In this document: positions 8,390 through 17,365 of the stretch, piece after piece
Position numbering within the stretch: the first letter of the stretch is position 1
Layout of the letters: every line of letters starts with the position of its first letter
Assembly (NCBI RefSeq): GCF_001691415.1
Contig: NZ_LRRR01000017.1
Coordinates: 1 to 64,000 of the forward strand
Source of the DNA: Pararhodobacter sp. CCB-MM2
GTDB taxonomy: Bacteria > Pseudomonadota > Alphaproteobacteria > Rhodobacterales > Rhodobacteraceae
Length of the DNA stretch: 64,000 nt
Direction of reading: 5' to 3'
The notes under the pieces: generated by a model
What the model was told of the DNA's origin: nothing
Database searches by the model: none
What the model saw: only the letters and a program-made list of their open reading frames with translations
Program-made: the position numbers and the translations under genes

Positions 8390-9706
8390 ATGTCCTCGTC
8401 CCCTGTGTCAGCCGGAACGGCCCTGTCTCTGCTGGTTGCCCGAACGGGTGCGTCCGGGGCCAGTGCCGCTGCGCTGTCACTTGGGGGCGAGGGGCGGCCG
8501 ACGGCTGAAGCCCTGCGCGATACCCTCCGAAGCTACCACGAGACCCGGCTTGAGCGCGCGGGCGAGGTCGCGCGCGCCGGACAGACCCTTGCCGACAGCC
8601 GGCTGGAGGGGCGCAAGCGCGCCCGCGCCGCGTTGAATGAGGCCACGACCAAGGCGCGCATCTCCGACATGGTGAAGGCCCTGAGCCGCTTGCGGGGCAT
8701 GGGCGGTGCCGCAACGACGGGCGGGACGGGGCTGACGCTCATCGCGTCGGCACAGAGTGGCGATACGCGGGCCTTTGCAGGCGTGACTACGGGCAATGTC
8801 GAGGGATTCTACACCGGGGCAGGGAATGACGCGGTCACGCTCAAGGCCTCGAAGATCTCCAGCGTCTACACCGGATGGACGACCGGCCCCGGTGCGACGG
8901 CGGTTGGCGGCAGCGATGATGACGCCGTGGCGTTGGAAGCGGGCAGTGTTGATAGCGTCTACACCGGCAGCGGGCATGACGCCGTCACGATCCGTGCCGA
9001 TGTGGTGAGCAGCATTTACACCGGTGTCGATGGCAAGGGCCGAGCCGCGTTCGCGGATAATGACGCCGTCGCCATCGAGGCCGGCTTTGTGGGCAGTGTC
9101 TATACCGGCGACGGCGCCGATGCGGTTGCGATCAAGGCGGACATCGTCAAAAGCATCTACACCGGTTCCGGTGGCGATACGGTTTCGATCCATGCTGGCG
9201 CGCTGGGTGGTCTTTATACAGGGGAGGGCGACGATGTCGTGACCATCGATACGGTAACGGGCGTCTCGACCAGCTATAAGCCCGAAGCCGATGCGGATCT
9301 GGATGCCGCCGGCCGCATCGCCCAAGTGGCCACGAATATCGAGGATATCCACCTTGGCGCCGGGAACGACGTCCTCAACCTCAAGGTCGCCGATATGATC
9401 TCCGTGCGGGGCGGCGCAGGCGACGATCTGATGTATCTCTCGGGCGGAACCGTCGCGCTGCAGTATTCGGCGGGGGACGGTCGGGACACCGTCATGCTGG
9501 GGGCGGGGACAACACTGGCAATCCAGCTGGACCACGACACGACATGGTCCTCGGACTGGGACGGTGACGCGCTGGTTCTGACGCTGGGTTCGGGATCGAT
9601 CCGGATCTACGGCGCGGCACAATCCGCAGGGATCGGCGTGGTCAGCTTCGGCCAGACCGATCCCGAGATGTTATTCTTACCGCCGAGCCTGGATCAGAAA
9701 GCCTGA
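8390..9706 (+). CDS. RTX-like beta-roll repeat protein with YTG repeats
   Basis: A 438-residue protein of unknown role. Residues 35-100 look helical and rich in Arg, Ala and Glu, without a signal peptide. Residues 138-375 are a repeat array. YTG begins at 141, 160, 191, 210, 238, 257 and 276, and the unit is (V/I)YTGxGxDxVxIxA followed by about six residues. The spacings are 19, 31, 19, 28, 19 and 19. Later units (LGAGNDVLNL, GGAGDDLMYL, AGDGRDTVML) come closer to the RTX nonapeptide GGxGxDxUx. By analogy it should bind calcium, fold as a beta-roll and leave by type I secretion with an uncleaved C-terminal signal; no exporter genes are adjacent. Start ATG 8390 with CCGGAGAG upstream. Confidence 0.7.
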   Translation: MSSSPVSAGTALSLLVARTGASGASAAALSLGGEGRPTAEALRDTLRSYHETRLERAGEVARAGQTLADSRLEGRKRARAALNEATTKARISDMVKALSRLRGMGGAATTGGTGLTLIASAQSGDTRAFAGVTTGNVEGFYTGAGNDAVTLKASKISSVYTGWTTGPGATAVGGSDDDAVALEAGSVDSVYTGSGHDAVTIRADVVSSIYTGVDGKGRAAFADNDAVAIEAGFVGSVYTGDGADAVAIKADIVKSIYTGSGGDTVSIHAGALGGLYTGEGDDVVTIDTVTGVSTSYKPEADADLDAAGRIAQVATNIEDIHLGAGNDVLNLKVADMISVRGGAGDDLMYLSGGTVALQYSAGDGRDTVMLGAGTTLAIQLDHDTTWSSDWDGDALVLTLGSGSIRIYGAAQSAGIGVVSFGQTDPEMLFLPPSLDQKA

Positions 9707-9783
9707 CCGCAGCCTCGATCTTGGCCGCAATCACAACCCAGGAATGATCGAAAACGCGCCACCGTCGCCTCTGCGCCGGTTCC

Positions 9784-9940
9784 CCATCTTCGTTCTGAAA
9801 ATATCCTCGGGGGTGAGGCCACAGGCCGAGGGGGCAGACAGCCCCTTCTTCCCTTCTGTTTGGCGCCGAGCGAAGCGAGGCGCCCGGTCGCCCGAAACCT
9901 GCATGGCGCAGCCATGCCGGGCGAGGGCGAAACCCCTCAC
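9784..9940 (-). repeat. Interspersed 3' repeat, copy D (full form)
   Basis: On the minus strand the copy starts about 11 bases after the pyrE stop codon. It reads GGGGTTTCGCC, CCGGCATGGCTGCGCC, TTTCGGGCGACCGGG, CTCGCTTCGCTCGGC, an AAGGGGCTGTCTGCCCCCT hairpin, GGCCTGTGGCC, TCACCCC and GGATATTTTCAGAACGAAGA. It fills most of the space between the convergent RTX-like gene and pyrE. Confidence 0.8.
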
Positions 9941-9951
9941 CCGTCGCGCCC

Positions 9952-10626
9952 TCAGGCCGAAGGCGGGGTCCAGTCCTTCGGCGCGCGCAGATAGGCCTCG
10001 ACCGAATCCAGCGTTTCGGTGTCGAAATCGCCGCGCGCGCGGGCTTCCGCCAGCACGTCCCACCAAGTGCAAAGGTAGTGCAGCGCGACGCCGTGATCGC
10101 CAAGGCGCGACACCGTCTCGGGATAGATGTCGTAGTAGAAGATCACCGCCGTATGGCCACAGCTGGCCCCGGTGTCGCGGATCGCATCGACGAAGGACAG
10201 CTTGGAGCCACCATCCGTGGTCATGTCCTCGACCAGCAGCACGCGCTCGCCCTCGGTCATCACCCCCTCGATCCGGGCATTGCGCCCGTAGCCCTTCGGC
10301 TTCTTGCGCACATAGGTCATCGGCAGCGCCATCCGCTCGGCCATCAGCGCGGCGAAGGGGATACCCGCGGTCTCGCCGCCGGCCACGTTGTCGAAGGCTT
10401 CGAACCCGGCCGCGCCCATCACCTTGGCGGCAAGGAAATCCATCAGCGTCGAACGGATGCGCGGGAAGGAGATCAGCTTGCGGCAATCGACATAGGTCGG
10501 CGCCTTGTTCCCCGAGGCATGGGTGAAGGGCTCGCGCGCATTGAAGTGCACGGCGCCGATATCCAGCAGCATGCGCGCGGACAGGCGGGCCATCATGGCG
10601 GGATCGATATGCGAGGTGGGGATCAT
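9952..10626 (-). CDS. pyrE: Orotate phosphoribosyltransferase
   Basis: PyrE joins orotate to PRPP to give OMP in de novo pyrimidine synthesis. The protein has 224 residues. The PRPP loop [14 protein letters not shown] lies at 128-141. The catalytic-loop lysines are in [17 protein letters not shown] (105-121), and [17 protein letters not shown] (34-50) is the orotate-side segment. The frame opens at 10665, but the ATG at 10626 is preceded by AAAGGAG at good spacing. The usual neighbour pyrC is not beside it. Repeat copy D follows. Confidence 0.95.
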   Translation of the reverse strand: MIPTSHIDPAMMARLSARMLLDIGAVHFNAREPFTHASGNKAPTYVDCRKLISFPRIRSTLMDFLAAKVMGAAGFEAFDNVAGGETAGIPFAALMAERMALPMTYVRKKPKGYGRNARIEGVMTEGERVLLVEDMTTDGGSKLSFVDAIRDTGASCGHTAVIFYYDIYPETVSRLGDHGVALHYLCTWWDVLAEARARGDFDTETLDSVEAYLRAPKDWTPPSA

Positions 10627-10759
10627 CTGGGCACTCCTTTGGCAGATCGGCACGGATCGGGGCAAGCGACGGGCAGAAGAGGGATTGCGCGCGTCCTAAC
10701 GGCAATTGCCGTCGCTGACAATCGCGCGCGCTGCTAGGCCGGGGGCAATGGAGGACCCT

Positions 10760-11542
10760 ATGTTCAGACCGACCCTGCTTGCCGCCGCCCTGGCGCTCGC
10801 CGCCGCCCCCGGCCACGCCCAGAACACCCCGCTCGAGGGGCATTGGATGGCGCTTGGTGACATGCTGGGCCTCGTGCCCGGCAATATCGAAGCGATGGAG
10901 ATCGCAGGCGACCAGCTCTCGGCGCAGCTCTGGACCCAATGCACGCCGCCGGATTGCGCGGATCCGCAAGCCAGCGCGGAGGGCCAGATCCGGGTCGACG
11001 CGACAACCCTGCAGGTCGAGGGGACGGCGCGCTATCCCGCCGATCCCGGCTGGGCCTATCTGCAACTGTCGGGCGGCGCCTGGTCGATCATCGCTCAAGG
11101 GCGCCGGCTGATCACCATGCGCGAGGCGACGGTAAACCAGCAATCGGTGCCGTTGATGCGCCTCTGGCTGCAGGTCGCGCCGGAGGTGCCGCAGCAGTTG
11201 GCTGATTACCTCGCCGCCGCGCAACGTGACCCGGCTCAGGCGCTTTGTGCGATCGTCTCGCTGCACGGGGCCGAGGGCGAATGGCCCGCCTTCGCCGCCC
11301 ATCTCTCGGCCCTTGCGGCGCCAATGCACGATCTGGCCCGCGGAACGCCGCAGGCCGATCCCGCCGCCTATGGGCCGGAGGCCGACGCAGCCTTGCAGCA
11401 GCTCGCGCATTACGTCCGGTCCGAGGACCTGCCTGAGGGAACAGTCCTGGTTCCCGAGATCTTGTATCCGCTGCCCGAAGCCCTCGCCGCCGAGATCGCC
11501 GATTGCAACGCGCGGCTCCATGGCAGCGGGCAGGGCGGGTAA
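10760..11542 (+). CDS. Secreted protein of unknown function
   Basis: A 260-residue protein with a clear Sec signal peptide, FRPTLLAAALALAAAPGHAQ, probably cleaved after AQ (residue 21). The mature part has a CTPPDC pair early on, is otherwise mostly alpha/beta in look, and ends with one more cysteine (IADCNARLHG). No family was recognised. The start at 10760 is set by GGAGG at 10751; upstream in-frame codons lack a ribosome site. It is divergent from pyrE, and a copper-chaperone-like gene follows after about 100 bases on the same strand. Confidence 0.65.
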   Translation: MFRPTLLAAALALAAAPGHAQNTPLEGHWMALGDMLGLVPGNIEAMEIAGDQLSAQLWTQCTPPDCADPQASAEGQIRVDATTLQVEGTARYPADPGWAYLQLSGGAWSIIAQGRRLITMREATVNQQSVPLMRLWLQVAPEVPQQLADYLAAAQRDPAQALCAIVSLHGAEGEWPAFAAHLSALAAPMHDLARGTPQADPAAYGPEADAALQQLAHYVRSEDLPEGTVLVPEILYPLPEALAAEIADCNARLHGSGQGG

Positions 11543-11648
11543 CAAGCCTGCGACCGGCTGTCACCCTCCAGCGGGTGGAAGTCTTGACTTGGGGCCCGCG
11601 CGCGCTTTCCTGATCTTTCAACAGGCTGCCGGCCCCAAGGAGGTCCCC

Positions 11649-11849
11649 ATGTCCCAAAGCTACACTCTCTCCGTTCCCGACATGAGCTGCGGCCATTGCC
11701 GCGCTTCCATCGATCAGGCCCTGCAGCCCCTCGGCGCACAGGCCGCTTTCGACATGGCGCAGCGCCGGGTCACCGTCACCGGCGAGGCCGCGCAGCCGCA
11801 GGTGATCGCCGCGCTCGACGCGATCGGCTTCCCGGCCGAGCCGGTCTGA
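11649..11849 (+). CDS. Heavy-metal-associated domain protein (CopZ-like)
   Basis: A 66-residue single HMA domain with the ferredoxin-like fold of copper chaperones. The metal site is MSCGHC (residues 12-17), in the context VPDMSCGHCRASIDQAL. The rest (VTVTGEA, VIAALDAIGFPAE) matches the family. It would carry Cu(I) to an exporter or sense it, but no CopA ATPase lies nearby. Start ATG 11649 follows a strong AAGGAGG. The DUF2254 gene begins 13 bases after the stop codon, so the two are probably co-transcribed. Confidence 0.88.
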   Translation: MSQSYTLSVPDMSCGHCRASIDQALQPLGAQAAFDMAQRRVTVTGEAAQPQVIAALDAIGFPAEPV

Positions 11850-11862
11850 TCCCGGCGCCCGC

Positions 11863-13080
11863 GTGACCCGTTTCCTCGTCCTCCTGCGCCGGCTCGGTCG
11901 CGCGCTCTGGCTGCGCGTCGCGCTCTTCGCAGCGCTCGCCTTTCTGGCCGTGATCGTGGCGGCGCTGGCCGCCCCCTTGGTGCCGGAATGGATCGAAGAG
12001 CTGATCGACGCGGGCGCGGTCATCCCGGTGCTCGAGATCCTTGCCTCGTCGATGCTGGCGGTCTCGACCTTCTCGTTGGGGACCATGGTGCAATCGCACC
12101 GCGCGGCGGCGCAGGCCGCGACGCCACGGGTTCTGGATCTGATGATTCAGGACGGACTGACCCAGAACGTGCTGGGCATCTTCATCGGCGCCTTCGTTTA
12201 TGCTCTGACAGCGCTGATCCTGCTCCAAGCGGGCTTCACCGGTGGCGCGCCGCTGGTGCTGGGGGTGACCCTTGCTGTGACCGGGGCGGTGGTTCTCGCT
12301 TTGGTGCGCTGGATCGCCCATCTGGCGCGGCTGGGCACGGTGCAGGACGCGCTCGACCGGGCCGAGGCGCAGGCAAAGAAGGCGCTGACCGCGCACCGAC
12401 GCCATCCGGCGCTGGGCGCGTCGGCAATCAGCGATCAGACGGTTGCGGCGGATCATGTGCGGACCTTGACCGCGCCGCGGTCGGGCACGCTGCAGGTGAT
12501 CGACGTGAAGGGGTTGGCGGAATGCTCTGACGGGCCGGTCTGGGTGCTGCGGCGTCCGGGGCAACAGGTCCTCAAGGGCGCGCCACTTCTGCAGTTGGCT
12601 GAGAGTGCGCCGGATGAGGAAGCGTTGCTGCGCTGCTTCGTCATCGGCGACAATCGGACGTTCGAGCAAGACCCGGCCTTTGCCATCACCGTCCTGTCGG
12701 AGATCGCATCGCGGGCGCTGTCGCCTGGAGTGAATGATCCGGGCACGGCAATTGCCACGATCTCGCGGCTGGAGCGGCTGCTGTGGGACTGGGCGTTGGC
12801 TGACCCTGAAGAGACTTGCCGCTACCCGCAGGTCTTCGTGTATCCCTGGACCGCGCCGGAACTGGTCGAGGCCGCTTTCGCGCCGATCGCCCGCGACGGT
12901 GCCGGCATGCTGGAGGTGGCGACGCAGCTGATCGACACGCTGGATGCCTTGGGGCAGGGCGCCGATCCGTCTCTGGCCGAGGCCGCGCGGGCGATGTCGC
13001 CACGTGCGCGCGCCCATGCCGAGGCTGCGCTGACGCTGGAGGATGACGTGGCCCGCCTGCCCAAGAGCAAGACGGCGTAG
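11863..13080 (+). CDS. DUF2254 membrane protein
   Basis: A 405-residue predicted membrane protein of the DUF2254 family. Hydrophobic segments lie at about 17-40, 48-68, 100-125 and 128-150, followed by a long soluble C-terminal half. Conserved pieces include AVSTFSLGTMV and DPAFAITVLSEIASRALSPGVNDPGTA. No biochemical function is known. The start is GTG at 11863, right after the CopZ-like gene. The stop codon TAG is part of the hairpin repeat at 13077-13099. Confidence 0.85.
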   Translation: MTRFLVLLRRLGRALWLRVALFAALAFLAVIVAALAAPLVPEWIEELIDAGAVIPVLEILASSMLAVSTFSLGTMVQSHRAAAQAATPRVLDLMIQDGLTQNVLGIFIGAFVYALTALILLQAGFTGGAPLVLGVTLAVTGAVVLALVRWIAHLARLGTVQDALDRAEAQAKKALTAHRRHPALGASAISDQTVAADHVRTLTAPRSGTLQVIDVKGLAECSDGPVWVLRRPGQQVLKGAPLLQLAESAPDEEALLRCFVIGDNRTFEQDPAFAITVLSEIASRALSPGVNDPGTAIATISRLERLLWDWALADPEETCRYPQVFVYPWTAPELVEAAFAPIARDGAGMLEVATQLIDTLDALGQGADPSLAEAARAMSPRARAHAEAALTLEDDVARLPKSKTA

Positions 13081-13099
13081 GGCGGGATTTCATCCCGCC
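13077..13099. repeat. Short hairpin repeat, copy 1 (terminator-like)
   Basis: A 23-bp element beginning GTAGGGCGGG, with a perfect stem GGCGGGAT/ATCCCGCC around loop TTC (13081-13099). The stop codon of DUF2254 is inside it, and it separates convergent DUF2254 and DUF1194. A second copy at 23834-23856 differs at four bases that form two compensatory pairs, which supports a real RNA hairpin. Confidence 0.7.
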
Positions 13100-13105
13100 G
13101 TTGCG

Positions 13106-13810
13106 CTACAGCGCGCCCAGAAGCAGCGGTCGGAACTCGCGGATCAGCTTCAGCCGCATGGCGCGGGCGAAATCTTCGAAGCCCTGCGCCTCGATGACAA
13201 AGGCGCCGGGCCCCTGGATCACGTTCTCGCGCATCCATCCCTGCAGCCCGTCAACGGCGCCGTCGAAATCCAGCGGCATGGACCCGGCGATCGACAGGGC
13301 GTTCACCGTCACATCCTCGAAGCGAATGGTGTCCGGGCCGTCATTGTTCTGACCGTCACCCGCAAGGTCGATCGTCTGCCGGTCACACGCGGGCGCGCGG
13401 TCCAGAAGCCGCCCACCGGCGGCCAAAGCGGCCCCCACACCGGTACGCCCACCCCAGGTCCGCAGCGGATCGCCGGTCGGACGGGGGAAGGCCTGCAAAC
13501 GGTCCGCAAATTCGGCAATGTCGGAGTCGTTTTCCAGCAGGCGCCAATCGACGGCAATGGCCTGCTCGCGCCGCCCGGCCCAGACATAGGCCGACAGTGC
13601 CACCGGGGACCCCGACAGGATCGCCGCCCGGGTTTCAGGATCGCGCAGCGCCTGCGCGGTCCCCTCCATCATCAACCGGTATTCACGCGCATCGACCGAG
13701 GCCGAGACATCGAACCCCAGCGTCAGCGCGAGCCGGCAGTTGCCGGCGCAAGCGGCCCCCGCCCAGCCCGACGCGATCAGCGCCAGCAGGGCAGAGGTCC
13801 GCCGGATCAC
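13106..13810 (-). CDS. DUF1194 (VWA-like) secreted protein
   Basis: A 234-residue protein of the DUF1194 family, common in Rhodobacteraceae. A signal peptide (IRRTSALLALIASGWAGAACA) is followed by a VWA-like fold: LGFDVSASVD is the MIDAS-type strand (DxSxS), and IDLAGDGQNNDG is a second motif. Probably periplasmic; role unknown. The start is GTG at 13810, overlapping the glyoxalase stop codon as GTGA, which indicates translational coupling. The upstream extension of the frame is a shadow of the glyoxalase gene. Confidence 0.82.
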   Translation of the reverse strand: MIRRTSALLALIASGWAGAACAGNCRLALTLGFDVSASVDAREYRLMMEGTAQALRDPETRAAILSGSPVALSAYVWAGRREQAIAVDWRLLENDSDIAEFADRLQAFPRPTGDPLRTWGGRTGVGAALAAGGRLLDRAPACDRQTIDLAGDGQNNDGPDTIRFEDVTVNALSIAGSMPLDFDGAVDGLQGWMRENVIQGPGAFVIEAQGFEDFARAMRLKLIREFRPLLLGAL

Positions 13811-14235
13811 CAGTGACCCGTGTTCGGCATCGAGGCCCAGGGTTCGGCCGGGGGCAGATCGTCGCCGGCCTGCAGCAGCTCGATCGAGATATTGTCGGGC
13901 GAGCGCACGAAAGCCATATGCCCGTCCCGCGGCGGGCGGTTGATGGTTACGCCATTGTCCATCAGGTGCTGGCAAAGCGCGTAGATATCGTCGGTGCGGT
14001 AAGCCAGATGGCCGAAATGGCGGCTGTCCGAGGGCAGCCCCTCGTCGCCGTCCCAGTTGTACGTCAGTTCGACCGGGCATTCCGGCTGGCCCGGCGGGGC
14101 CATGAAGACCAGCGTGAAGCGGCCCTTGTCATTCTCGTAGCGGCGCGTCTCTTCCAGCCCCAGCAGGCGGTAGAAGGCCAGCGAGGCCTCGAGGTCCTTC
14201 ACGCGGACCATGGTGTGCAGATATGTCAGGCCCAT
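13807..14235 (-). CDS. gloA: Lactoylglutathione lyase (glyoxalase I)
   Basis: A 142-residue VOC-fold enzyme that turns the methylglyoxal-glutathione adduct into S-lactoylglutathione. The four metal ligands of the GloA type are all visible: His in TYLHTMVRV, Glu in CPVELTYNW, His in RHFGHLAYR and Glu in ISIELLQAG. The start at 14235 has GAAGAGG upstream; the 10-residue extension to 14265 is less likely. It overlaps the DUF1194 gene by four bases. Confidence 0.88.
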   Translation of the reverse strand: MGLTYLHTMVRVKDLEASLAFYRLLGLEETRRYENDKGRFTLVFMAPPGQPECPVELTYNWDGDEGLPSDSRHFGHLAYRTDDIYALCQHLMDNGVTINRPPRDGHMAFVRSPDNISIELLQAGDDLPPAEPWASMPNTGHW

Positions 14236-14302
14236 GCCATCCTCTTCGCTTGTCGTGAGGGCCAAGATAACGCGCTTGGCCGCTCAGGCCAGCCGCAATC
14301 CG

Positions 14303-15160
14303 TCAGATCTCGCGCGAGCCCGGTCGCACGGGCTGCGGGGACAGGTGATCGCGCAGCACCAAGGTCACGGTGACGAAGCTCACATAGAGCAGCAGATACC
14401 ACGACCCCAGCTTGCCCAGCGACACGAGGTCGAGGCTGCCTTGGCCGGCATAGACCCAGGTCCTTGTGAAGGTGCCGACATTCTCGGCGATCCACAGGAA
14501 GATCGCGGAGAGGAAGGCCGCGACGGGCAGGGGCATCCAATAGGGATGCGCGCCCGGATAGAACCAGATCCGCGTGCGCCAGAACAGCAGCACGGTCGCC
14601 GCGAACAGGGCCCAGCGGATGTCGGGCAGGAAATGGTGGGTGAAGAAATTGGCGTAGATCGCACCGGCCAGCAGCAGCGTCACCCAGAAGGGCGGGTAGG
14701 GCGCAAAGATCATGTGGAAGCCCCGGATCACCCGCGCCATGAACGAGCCCACGCAGCCATACATGAAGCCGCTGAACAGGGGCACGCCGCCGATCTCGAA
14801 GAACCCGGCCTCGGGGTAATCCCAGGACCCCTGCGCCAGCTTGAAGACCTCCATCACCGTGCCCGTCAGGTGGAACAGCGCGATCACCCGCGCCTCGGCC
14901 CAATCCTCGAGCCCCAGCCAGAGGAACAGCGCCTGAATGGCGATGGCGAAGAGGAACAAAGCGTCATAGCGGGCGAGCCACCAGTCCGGCTGCCAAATGG
15001 CCCGCGTGACGATAAGCGCCAGCAGGAACAGGATGCCGAACAGCGCAGCCCAGCCCTGCTTCAGCACGAACATGACGAAGGCCCCACCATGATGCCCCAG
15101 TCGGCTGCGAGCCCAGTGGCCAAGACGCCGCTCCAGCGACGAGATCTCTCGGTCAACCAT
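14303..15160 (-). CDS. DUF817 integral membrane protein
   Basis: A 285-residue polytopic membrane protein of the DUF817 family. About eight hydrophobic helices are visible, for example AALFGILFLLALIVTRAI, ALFLFAIAIQALFLWLGL and YLLLYVSFVTVTLVL. Conserved stretches include SWDYPE, GVPLFSGFMYGCVGSF and FLPDIRW, the last two rich in residues seen across the family. No activity is known. The ATG at 15160 is chosen over a TTG at 15166. It is divergent from thyX. Confidence 0.82.
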   Translation of the reverse strand: MVDREISSLERRLGHWARSRLGHHGGAFVMFVLKQGWAALFGILFLLALIVTRAIWQPDWWLARYDALFLFAIAIQALFLWLGLEDWAEARVIALFHLTGTVMEVFKLAQGSWDYPEAGFFEIGGVPLFSGFMYGCVGSFMARVIRGFHMIFAPYPPFWVTLLLAGAIYANFFTHHFLPDIRWALFAATVLLFWRTRIWFYPGAHPYWMPLPVAAFLSAIFLWIAENVGTFTRTWVYAGQGSLDLVSLGKLGSWYLLLYVSFVTVTLVLRDHLSPQPVRPGSREI

Positions 15161-15246
15161 GGTCAAGGCCCATATTCTGGGTGTGGTGGGCGGTCGGACT
15201 GCTATAGATGGACAAAACGAATCCCGCGATCGGAAAGGGTACAGAC

Positions 15247-16152
15247 ATGGCGTTGAGCGAAGAACAGCAGGCCGAGATCACCGCAGCCCGCGGTAACGCG
15301 CAACTCACATTGCGGACAGTGGCGCCGGGGATGGAGAAGCATCTCTACACCGCCCATCCGGTGCTGGACCACGGCTTCGTGCGCGCCATCGACTACATGG
15401 GTGACGACGCCGCCATCGTGCAGGCCGCCCGCGTCAGCTACGGCGCCGGCACCAAGCATGTGTCCAACGACGAGGGGCTGATCCGCTACCTCATGCGCCA
15501 CTGGCACTCGACCCCCTTCGAGATGTGCGAGCTGAAGCTGCATGTGAAGCTGCCGGTCTTCGTCGCCCGCCAGTGGATCCGCCACCGCACCGCCAACGTC
15601 AACGAATACTCGGCGCGCTATTCGATCCTCGACCGCGAGTTCTACATCCCCGAGCCTGCCCAACTGGCCGCGCAATCGACGGTCAACAATCAGGGCCGCG
15701 GCGCGGTGCTGGAAGGGGCCGAGGCCGCAAGGGTGCTGGCGCTGCTGAAATCCGACGCCTCGCAGATGTACGACCATTACGAGGAGATGCTGTCACAGGA
15801 CGGCCAGCAGGGCCTCGCGCGGGAATTGGCGCGGATGAACCTGCCGATGAATGTCTACACCCAATGGTATTGGAAGACGGATCTGCACAACCTCTTCCAT
15901 TTCCTCCGCCTGCGCGCCGACGCCCATGCGCAATACGAGATCCGCGTCTATGCCGAGGCCATCGCCGCCATGGTCGCCGATTGGGTCCCCTTGGCCTTCG
16001 CGGCTTTCGAGGATTATCGGATGGGCGGCACGACATTGTCGTCGAAGGCAATTGACGCCTTGAAGCGGATGTTGAAGGGGGAAGAGGTGACCCGCGAGAG
16101 CGCCGGGATGAGTGTCGGCGAGTGGCGGGAGTTTAAGGCGGTGTGGGAATAG
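15247..16152 (+). CDS. thyX: FAD-dependent thymidylate synthase ThyX
   Basis: ThyX makes dTMP from dUMP using methylene-tetrahydrofolate and NADPH with FAD. The signature [11 protein letters not shown] (RHRx7S type) is present in the first half, with [20 protein letters not shown] before it. The protein has 301 residues from ATG 15247 (MALSEEQQ), the family-like start with GGAAAGGG upstream; an ATG at 15208 would add 13 residues without a ribosome site. An AT-rich gene of foreign look begins about 55 bases downstream. Confidence 0.95.
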   Translation: MALSEEQQAEITAARGNAQLTLRTVAPGMEKHLYTAHPVLDHGFVRAIDYMGDDAAIVQAARVSYGAGTKHVSNDEGLIRYLMRHWHSTPFEMCELKLHVKLPVFVARQWIRHRTANVNEYSARYSILDREFYIPEPAQLAAQSTVNNQGRGAVLEGAEAARVLALLKSDASQMYDHYEEMLSQDGQQGLARELARMNLPMNVYTQWYWKTDLHNLFHFLRLRADAHAQYEIRVYAEAIAAMVADWVPLAFAAFEDYRMGGTTLSSKAIDALKRMLKGEEVTRESAGMSVGEWREFKAVWE

Positions 16153-16205
16153 AGATGCCTGCTGGATTCTGAAAATTGCCAAGCCGAAGGAAAACTAGGG
16201 GATTC

Positions 16206-16979
16206 TTGGCTGATAACCCCGTTTGTTGCTTGTGCGGCGGAAGCGTTCCTGCGGAGACCGTTGAGCATTCTCCGCCAAGATCTCTATTCGTACGGAGATT
16301 AGTGCCCGGTGCGTTCCGCTTTCCAGCATGTGCGAGGTGTGACGAAACCAGTAAGCACTGGGATATGGTTGCCGCTGCGAGCACCTTGATCATGGGGCAG
16401 CCCGTTGGTTCCCATGTGGAGGAAGAATATCTCTTTGAACTTCTTCGCGGGTTGGCAAACAATGTTCCTGATTTCATTGAGGATATCAGCGGCGATGCTG
16501 AAGAAGCGTCGCTACTGAAGAATGGCTTTCTACAGCCTGTTTTCAAGGTCAAGATTGACCGGCGTATCTACACACGATGGTTGTTCCCATTTTGCGCAAA
16601 ACTTGGGTTGGCGTTCTGGTATCGTGAGAATAAGGCAGTGTTCCCTCAGGTCGGCGCAATGGCCGTCGCTTGGTTCACAAATCAACAGATTGCAGATGGC
16701 GCTGTTGATGAAGAATTTTTATCACATTTTCCCAGCGCAGACTTCCCTCGCCAAGGGAAACTCAAGCATGACAAGCAATTCTATTATCGATTTGCTCGTT
16801 CAAAAGACGAGAAGCTTGCCGCATTTCTTTTTGTGTTCCACATGAGTAGCGCCGCTTGGGTAATCATGTCATCTGAGCGTGAGGGGATCGATCGATATAG
16901 GGGGCGCATGTGCGTTTATAGAACAAGCGCAGAAGAAGGGATTTTCAGTAGCAGTATGCCGATAGATTTTCATGTATAG
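16206..16979 (+). CDS. HNH-like zinc-knuckle protein, AT-rich orphan
   Basis: A 257-residue protein not recognised by name. The N-terminus has CCLC (7-10), then EHSPP (20-24), then CARC (42-45). This C-x2-C, EH, C-x2-C layout is what HNH endonuclease-like domains show, and the rest of the protein is aromatic-rich and unfamiliar. Base and codon use differ sharply from the neighbours: this stretch is much richer in A and T than the chromosome around it, which suggests transfer. Start is uncertain: TTG at 16206 follows AGGGG; a TTG at 16176 would add 10 residues. No partner gene such as a methylase or ATPase is beside it. Confidence 0.6.
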   Translation: MADNPVCCLCGGSVPAETVEHSPPRSLFVRRLVPGAFRFPACARCDETSKHWDMVAAASTLIMGQPVGSHVEEEYLFELLRGLANNVPDFIEDISGDAEEASLLKNGFLQPVFKVKIDRRIYTRWLFPFCAKLGLAFWYRENKAVFPQVGAMAVAWFTNQQIADGAVDEEFLSHFPSADFPRQGKLKHDKQFYYRFARSKDEKLAAFLFVFHMSSAAWVIMSSEREGIDRYRGRMCVYRTSAEEGIFSSSMPIDFHV

Positions 16980-17365
16980 CTTATTGTCTGTTCTCCAGTT
17001 TATTTTCTTACATTAGTTCCTAATCTAAATTCGGCGATCTTTATTTCTTGATCATTTTGTTTTTTCTCTAGTGCTTTCGAAGCAAAAGAGGTCCCCTTGG
17101 CCCTGAACGCCGTGATCAGCGATTGCGACGGCCATCCGCATTACGAATGATGCATTTGCCGCGAGACCTACAGCGCCCACCCGGCCAGATCGGACGCAGC
17201 CCTCCAAAGCATCGCCGCCACTCTGTGTCACCCCTCCCGACATCGCCAACGCGCCCTCCGGGGGAGGTCGGGAGCGGCCCGGCGGACCGCCGGGCGGGCG
17301 GTTGGTGAGGGGAGAGCCTCAATCCCGGCCTTGATCCTCCTGGCTCCCTCTCGCATCCTCCCCCC
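16980..17365. other. Gene-free stretch with hairpins, edge of AT-rich patch
   Basis: The first 100 bases are AT-rich like the orphan gene (TTTATTTCTTGATCATTTTG). Composition returns to normal from about 17110. Two inverted repeats follow: CCTCCCGAC/GTCGGGAG (17233-17241 with 17267-17274) and GCCCGGC/GCCGGGC (17277-17283 with 17289-17295). Small frames here do not look like proteins. The right edge of a transferred segment may lie near 17090-17130. Confidence 0.5.
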
